DNA of 64,000 nt, taken from NCBI GenBank assembly GCA_023418505.1, contig JAEZZR010000001.1, positions 248,001-312,000 of the forward strand, written 5' to 3'. Each line of letters opens with the position of its first letter. Positions within the stretch are counted from its first letter, which is position 1. This stretch comes from Actinomycetes bacterium (GTDB lineage Bacteria > Actinomycetota > Actinomycetes > Mycobacteriales > Mycobacteriaceae). Below, in pieces: positions 59,674-64,000 of this stretch. The notes under the pieces were generated by a model. The model was given only the letters and a program-made list of their open reading frames with translations. It had not been told where the DNA came from and did not search any database. Both the position numbers and the translations under genes were made by a program.

Positions 59674-61341
59674 CTAAGAACTTCCCAAATCAGGTTTCCC
59701 TAACACCTGGGAACTTATTTTTTCAAACTCTTCGCCCCAACCAGCGCGGTCTGTGCGCGCCAAGCCACCGATTTCCACGCGGGTGGTGTTCGCATCAATT
59801 GGGATCAAACGCACCCACATACGGCGGCGCTTGATAGCCAGCGACATCACCATGCCCACCAGCATCACGATCGTCGATGCTAAAACCCAGCCTTGGGTGG
59901 GATCGTGTGAGACCTGCAAGTTCACGAACTCTTTTGCGCCGAGGAATTCGATCTCTACGGCGTCATCACCTTCGCCTACTTGCACGCTCTCGCCAAGGTG
60001 CAAGTTCACACGATCGATCTTTTCCAATAGCCCGGAGTGCATGTCTTCCCGCGACAACGAGAACAGGTTCTGGCTACGCCCGCCATCAAGACCAATATCG
60101 CCACGGTAGACGTCGATAGCGATCGCCGGATCCGTCATGGCTGGGTACGAAGAGCTGAGCAGCGCATTATTCTCGCCCGAGAACTCCGCGGTAGGTGCGA
60201 AGAGCCCTTCAATAGCAATACCGTTCTGGCGACGCTCAAATAGATCGGGGTACATGCCCGCCGGCGGATCGAACCGCATCGCACCAGAAGACAAGAAGAA
60301 CGTGGGATCATCCGGGCGGAATTGCACAATCGACGTACGCGATTCACCATTCGGCCAAGTCACCTTCACTGCCGGCGCAAAACCATGGCCCTGCAAGTAC
60401 ACACGATCACCGTTGATCCGCAGCGGATGATTCACGCGCAGTTGCTTTTCATTCCACTGCTCCACCGGCTTGCGGATGTCCTCAACCTCTGCGTAGCGAA
60501 TATCAGAGGTAAACATCTCCGCCTGCCCATTGGGCAGATAATCGGCGTGGAAATTCTCCACGGTCAGGCAAAACGGATTCAGCGTGGTGCCGTCGAAGGT
60601 ATTGCCGCTGCGCAGCGAGTCAAAATTCGCCACCGCCGTATTACAGAACTGACCATCCGTGGCACCGATCACCGCGGGATCGTTAATCTCGGTACCGGTC
60701 TGTGTCAGGCGAATCACTTGGCCCTCGTAATAGACCATCCGTCCCGCCGCCAGAGCAATCAACAACGCAGCAATACCCAGGTGGAACATCAGGTTGCCAA
60801 ACTCGCGCAGGTAGCCCTTTTCCGCCGAGATGGAATAATGCCCAGCGCGGTCTTCTTCCGCAGACGTTTCCGTGGTATGCCAACGACGGAAGATACCCTT
60901 CAGCTCGCCCTGGATTTCGTCGATAGGCTTTGCGACGTCTCCAGCGTCGTGCAAGTGCAAGCGATTGAGATTCCTAGGAGCCTTCGCCGGAGGAGTCCGC
61001 ATCGCCTGATAGTGGCGGTAACTGCGCGGCAGGATACAACCAACCAGCGAGATAAACAGCAAGACATAGATTGCCGTGAACCAGACGGAAGAAAAGACGT
61101 CGAAAAGCTGCAGCTTGTCAAACACTTCCGCCGTGGTGCCATTGTTGGCGATGTACTCGTCTACTTTTTCAATGCTCAAGTTGCGCTGTGGCAACAACGC
61201 CCCAGGCACGGCAGCAAACGCCAACAAGAACATCAAAATCAGCGCCGTGCGCATACTGGTAAGCCAATTCCACGCACTGCGCAGTGGCCTCTTAACTTTG
61301 TGCCACAGGCTGGACTGGTGAGGTGAAGACTGGGTGGCCAT
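59674..61341 (-). CDS. resB: Cytochrome c biogenesis protein ResB
   Basis: This is a 555-residue ResB/Ccs1 from the ATG at 61341. A TTG one codon upstream is also open. Three N-terminal helices include MRTALILMFLLAFAAVPGAL. A large extracytoplasmic domain follows, then a last helix (STIVMLVGMVMSLAIKRRRM). The family block LMFHLGIAALLIALAAGRMV lies near residue 190. It works with CcsB in haem delivery, and sits between ccdA and ccsB. Confidence 0.95.
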   Translation of the reverse strand: MATQSSPHQSSLWHKVKRPLRSAWNWLTSMRTALILMFLLAFAAVPGALLPQRNLSIEKVDEYIANNGTTAEVFDKLQLFDVFSSVWFTAIYVLLFISLVGCILPRSYRHYQAMRTPPAKAPRNLNRLHLHDAGDVAKPIDEIQGELKGIFRRWHTTETSAEEDRAGHYSISAEKGYLREFGNLMFHLGIAALLIALAAGRMVYYEGQVIRLTQTGTEINDPAVIGATDGQFCNTAVANFDSLRSGNTFDGTTLNPFCLTVENFHADYLPNGQAEMFTSDIRYAEVEDIRKPVEQWNEKQLRVNHPLRINGDRVYLQGHGFAPAVKVTWPNGESRTSIVQFRPDDPTFFLSSGAMRFDPPAGMYPDLFERRQNGIAIEGLFAPTAEFSGENNALLSSSYPAMTDPAIAIDVYRGDIGLDGGRSQNLFSLSREDMHSGLLEKIDRVNLHLGESVQVGEGDDAVEIEFLGAKEFVNLQVSHDPTQGWVLASTIVMLVGMVMSLAIKRRRMWVRLIPIDANTTRVEIGGLARTDRAGWGEEFEKISSQVLGKPDLGSS

Positions 61342-61369
61342 CAATTAATCATTTCATTTACTCGACCGG

Positions 61370-61425
61370 CGGTACTAAATGGGCTCTACTAATTCGGTGG
61401 TGCTAAATGGGTGGTGCTAAATGGG
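61370..61425 (-). repeat. 14-bp tandem repeats at the ccdA 3' end
   Basis: TGGTGCTAAATGGG occurs perfectly at 61398-61411 and 61412-61425, and a 12/14 match at 61370-61383. The copy at 61412-61425 contains the ccdA stop codon and the codons before it. Confidence 0.9.
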
Positions 61426-62232
61426 CAGGGTTGAGTTAGTGACGAACGCCGTCTGGATCCAATTCACGAAAGCACCCCACAGGCCAGTGACCAACGCAAT
61501 GCCGATCAGAATGAGCAGCACGCCACCGATGCGCTGAATGGTGCGCGAATGACGGGCAAGGAAATCAACGCCTCGCATCGCTTTCGCCGATCCCAGAGCC
61601 ACTAGCACGAAGGGCAGACCGAGGCCTAGGCAATAAGCCACGATCAAGCTCACTCCGCGGGCGGCAGTAATACCTTCGGTGCCGGCGGCAACAGAGATAA
61701 TTGCCGTCAACGTCGGACCTAAGCAGGGAGTCCAACCCAGGGCGAAGACGGCACCCAAGGCTGGTGCGCCAACCCACGTCGTCAAGCGTTTTGGCGCCAT
61801 CCGGGTATCACGTTGGAAAAAGGAGAACAGCCCTAAGAACACCAAGCCCATCAGGATGGTGATGATGCCGCCGACGATGGTCAGCGTGCGGTTTTGAATC
61901 CGCAAAGCTGATACCAAGCCGAATACCGAGGCCGAGCCCAAGGTGAAAATCACCGTAAAGCCCAGGACAAACAGTAGCGCCACGCCCATGATGCGTAGCT
62001 GTAGTTTTCGGTTGGACTCGGTTTGGGTTGCGGTAGTAGCTGCTGCACCGTTAGTGCCTGCTGCTGCACCGCCGGCAATGCCAGTGAGATAAGAGACATA
62101 CCCTGGCACCAGCGGAATCACACAAGGCGAAGCGAAAGACACAAGCCCAGCAATCATCGCTGCCAAAAGCGCCAGAAGCACTGGACCGTCGGCAGCGGTG
62201 GAGGCGAAGGTCTGTCCGATATCACTCAGCAT
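61417..62232 (-). CDS. ccdA: Thiol-disulfide electron carrier CcdA
   Basis: CcdA (271 residues) is a six-helix membrane protein that passes electrons from cytoplasmic thioredoxin to extracytoplasmic CcsX/TlpA-type proteins to keep the haem-binding cysteines reduced. It has GLVSFASPCVIPLVPGYVSY and LGAVFALGWTPCLGPTLTAI with the two active Cys, plus YCLGLGLPFVLVALG. It lies between the tlpA-like gene and resB. Confidence 0.95.
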   Translation of the reverse strand: MLSDIGQTFASTAADGPVLLALLAAMIAGLVSFASPCVIPLVPGYVSYLTGIAGGAAAGTNGAAATTATQTESNRKLQLRIMGVALLFVLGFTVIFTLGSASVFGLVSALRIQNRTLTIVGGIITILMGLVFLGLFSFFQRDTRMAPKRLTTWVGAPALGAVFALGWTPCLGPTLTAIISVAAGTEGITAARGVSLIVAYCLGLGLPFVLVALGSAKAMRGVDFLARHSRTIQRIGGVLLILIGIALVTGLWGAFVNWIQTAFVTNSTLPI

Positions 62233-62276
62233 TTAGCTGGAAGCACCTACTTTTACTATCAACGTGAGATCACTAT

Positions 62277-62332
62277 TTGCTGTTTGTTGCTTACTGTTTG
62301 CTGCTCACTTCTTGCTGCTTATTGTTCGTCGC
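62277..62332 (-). repeat. 14-bp tandem repeat array including the end of the tlpA-like gene
   Basis: Three 14-mers (62277-62290, 62291-62304, 62305-62318) follow the last five codons and stop (62319-62332), which form a fourth, diverged unit. Neighbouring units match at 10 to 12 of 14 positions. Because 14 is not a multiple of three, the repeated stops fall in different frames. Confidence 0.85.
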
Positions 62333-62933
62333 GAACTTTTGCCACAGCTTCCCATAGCTCCTGATCGGTAATTTCTTTCAAGAACACCGCTGCAGGGCGA
62401 TGCTGCCGATCCAAAATTACCGTCGTGGGAATCACGGAAGCAGGGATGCCACCCAAAGCAGCAGCATTTACAAATGGCGGATCGTAGATAGACGGGTAGG
62501 TCACGCCATTGTCTTCCACAAAATCTTGCGGCGCTTGGCGCACGTTATCGCGCACGTTGATGCCTAGCACTGTGCCGATGCCTTCGTCTTGCATCTGCTC
62601 ATGCACGTACTGCAGGTCGTCGGTCTCGGAACGGCAAGGACCACACCACTGACCCCATGCGTTTAGCACCACGATCTGGTCATCGAAATCAGCCAGTGAA
62701 ATTTCAGTGTCTGGATCCATCAGAGATTCGCCGAAGATATCACCGATTGGTGCGCGTTCGTCGGGAGCATACTCGATCACCTGCTGCCCACCAGGGGACA
62801 CGAATTCGAACTGGCCACCGATTGCTACGGCATCGTGGCCAGCGGTGCCACCACAGGCAGCCAGGCTTAGTGCCGTTGCCACTGCCATGGGTGCAAGCAG
62901 CAACCCGCGACGAACCCTGGGGAAAGTACGCAT
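62319..62933 (-). CDS. TlpA/CcsX-type thiol-disulfide lipoprotein
   Basis: This is a 204-residue thioredoxin-fold lipoprotein. The signal peptide ends in the lipobox SLAACG (Cys27). The redox motif is NAWGQWCGPCRSETDDL near residue 95, and the cis-Pro loop is GIPASVIPTTVILD. It should reduce apocytochrome c cysteines using electrons from CcdA. It is the first of the four maturation genes in this cluster and follows the phosphoglycerate mutase-family gene. Confidence 0.94.
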   Translation of the reverse strand: MRTFPRVRRGLLLAPMAVATALSLAACGGTAGHDAVAIGGQFEFVSPGGQQVIEYAPDERAPIGDIFGESLMDPDTEISLADFDDQIVVLNAWGQWCGPCRSETDDLQYVHEQMQDEGIGTVLGINVRDNVRQAPQDFVEDNGVTYPSIYDPPFVNAAALGGIPASVIPTTVILDRQHRPAAVFLKEITDQELWEAVAKVRDEQ

Positions 62934-62969
62934 CTCTGTCCTTTTAATCCAAAATTTTGGCGCTTAAGT

Positions 62970-63016
62970 AATCTGGCTGAAATCCGGCTGAAAATCCGGC
63001 TAAAAATCCGGCAGCG
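62970..63016 (-). repeat. 12-bp tandem repeat array behind the mutase-family gene
   Basis: Units AATCCGGCTGAA (62981-62992), AATCCGGCTAAA (62993-63004) and AATCCGGCAGCG (63005-63016), with a partial AATCTGGCTGA (62970-62980), begin directly behind the stop at 63018. A related AATCCCAGCTG lies in the coding end (63024-63034). Confidence 0.85.
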
Positions 63017-63017
63017 T

Positions 63018-63695
63018 CTAGGAAATCCCAGCTGCTGGCTCGGCATAGCTGACGCCTACGATTTCGTCTCCGACAAACTCTAGCGAGGTCACACTAGCTA
63101 AGTCACACTGACGATCCGCTGGATTATGCGCCAAAGGCAACTGACGTGCCCGGCGCGCAGCAGCCACCACGCACAGCTGGTGCGTGACCAAAATAGCTTC
63201 GGCGCCAGCTGCTGCTTTGCGGGCGTGCTCGATGGCAACGAACATGCGATCAGCGATATCTACGTAGTGTTCACCCCAGCTGGGCAGATCTGGCCGGTAC
63301 AGACGTGGCCAATATTTCGGATTCCACAGATCAGAATCCCAACCGCGGATGTGCAACCCTTCGAAGGAGTTACCTGCTTCGATGAGGTTTCCGTCCGGTT
63401 CCGGGGTAAGCCCCACAACTTCCGAAATTGGCCGACTGGTCTCTTGAGTGCGCTGCAGTGGCGAACAGGCCAGATAAGTTACTTCGTGGCCAACGAAGGA
63501 CGCTGCCGTGGCATCGGCTTGCCGCTGGCCGCGATCAGAAAGCCGCCAACCAGGCAGACGTCCATAAAGGATCTTGTCGGGATTAAACACTTCCCCATGG
63601 CGTACCAAGTGCACCACGGTGTGCTGGGCGTGGCTCTGCTTGGTGACCGGCTTGCTGGCCTGCCGGTCTGATCCGCGCTGCTGTGAACCGCTCAT
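63018..63695 (-). CDS. Histidine phosphatase / phosphoglycerate mutase-family protein
   Basis: This is a 225-residue protein from the ATG at 63695 (MSGSQQRGSDRQ). The frame is open 24 codons further into hemL. The phosphohistidine motif is VVHLVRHGEVFNP, followed by YLACSPLQRTQETSRPIS and the second His in ILVTHQLCVVAAARR. It is a cytoplasmic phosphatase or mutase with unknown substrate. A homologue sits between hemL and the thioredoxin-like gene in M. tuberculosis. It starts five bases after the hemL stop. Confidence 0.9.
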   Translation of the reverse strand: MSGSQQRGSDRQASKPVTKQSHAQHTVVHLVRHGEVFNPDKILYGRLPGWRLSDRGQRQADATAASFVGHEVTYLACSPLQRTQETSRPISEVVGLTPEPDGNLIEAGNSFEGLHIRGWDSDLWNPKYWPRLYRPDLPSWGEHYVDIADRMFVAIEHARKAAAGAEAILVTHQLCVVAAARRARQLPLAHNPADRQCDLASVTSLEFVGDEIVGVSYAEPAAGIS

Positions 63696-63699
63696 GTAT

Positions 63700-64000
63700 T
63701 TACTTGGCCTCGCTATCTGGAGTTGCTGCTGCAGCTGCCTTGGCTGCAAAGCCCATTGCCTTTTCAATGATTTCGAAGTCTTGATCCGTTAGTGCCGCAG
63801 AGACAAACCACGTTTCAAAGCTACTTGCCGGTGAGTACACACCGTGATCCAGCAGTGCGTGGAAGAAAGCTGGGTAGCGGAAGGTGTCGGCTGCCTGCAT
63901 CTCGGCGAAGTTGTGGCCTTCACCTTCGGCAAACCGTGGCGAAAGCATCGTCGCTGCTCGCTGAATATGGTGCACTACACCTTCGCGCTGGAGTGCGCTG
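63700..64000 (-). CDS. hemL: Glutamate-1-semialdehyde 2,1-aminomutase, C-terminal part
   Basis: This is the last 99 or so residues of HemL, cut by the right edge. They read SALQREGVVHHIQRAATMLS, then FRYPAFFHALLDHGVYSPAS, SFETWFVSAALTDQDFEIIE and an Ala-rich tail. The SPxxxETWFVSAAL stretch is typical of the family. HemL makes 5-aminolaevulinate for haem, which fits with the cytochrome c maturation genes downstream. Confidence 0.93.
   Translation of the reverse strand, partial: SALQREGVVHHIQRAATMLSPRFAEGEGHNFAEMQAADTFRYPAFFHALLDHGVYSPASSFETWFVSAALTDQDFEIIEKAMGFAAKAAAAATPDSEAK

Noticed and set aside
58560..63016. Repeat arrays as CRISPR or as one mobile repeat family
   Set aside because: Units are only 12-15 bases, have no unique spacers, and differ completely from one junction to the next. 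No cas genes are present.

Overview
The window looks like a piece of a Corynebacterium chromosome of intermediate GC content. The evidence is the actinobacterial rpoB-rpoC-rpsL-rpsG-fusA-tuf block, GTG starts on rpsJ, tuf, rpoB, secE and menD, a DUF3068 envelope protein, the mannosyltransferase mgtA next to menG, and the ResB/CcsB cytochrome c maturation system. Gene order from hemL through the men genes, grcC, secE-nusG-rplKA, rplJL, rpoBC and the str operon to the S10 operon follows the order known from Mycobacterium tuberculosis, with local insertions. The species cannot be named from sequence reading alone.

Layout. 1-2.3 kb: siderophore-type ABC importer (two FecCD permeases, one cut by the edge, and a binding lipoprotein) behind a candidate iron-regulator palindrome. 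2.4-6.5 kb: trehalose uptake and cleavage (phosphotrehalase treC, then a PTS permease with domains in the order IIA-IIB-IIC). 6.6-8.3 kb: secreted SGNH hydrolase and a methyltransferase. 8.5-17.5 kb: S10/spc ribosomal genes, with a GH32 sucrose-6-phosphate hydrolase-like gene and an LppP/LprE lipoprotein between rpsQ and rplN. 18.0-19.6 kb: a TPP riboswitch overlapping the ribosome binding site of a fused thiD-tenA gene. 19.7-24.3 kb: tuf, fusA, rpsG, rpsL. 24.7-32.1 kb: rpoC, rpoB. 32.4-34.3 kb: DUF3068 protein and a DedA-like membrane protein. 34.4-39.2 kb: rplL, rplJ with an attenuator-like leader, an unrecognised gene, rplA, rplK, nusG, secE. 39.2-40 kb: tRNA-Trp, -Met, -Thr and -Tyr.

40.0-52.4 kb holds menaquinone synthesis: polyprenyl diphosphate synthase, menJ-like reductase, menG, menD, menC, menB, menE and menA, interleaved with mgtA, a DUF3592 protein and a secreted trypsin-like protease. 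53.2-55.7 kb is an ABC transporter pair (FtsX-type permease and MacB-type ATPase), and 55.9-58.5 kb is rmlA-rmlC-rmlB for dTDP-rhamnose precursors. 58.6-64 kb is the cytochrome c maturation operon (ccsB, resB, ccdA, tlpA-like), a phosphoglycerate mutase-family gene and the end of hemL.

The two most unusual signals are structural. First, short (11-15 bp) degenerate tandem repeats sit just behind stop codons, or at gene junctions, at about ten places. In the ccs cluster the first repeat unit is the 3' end of the gene itself, stop codon included. Second, the ABC transporter pair lies between the 3' end of rmlA and a second, diverged copy of that 3' end, with only synonymous differences. This marks the footprint of a past insertion or recombination.
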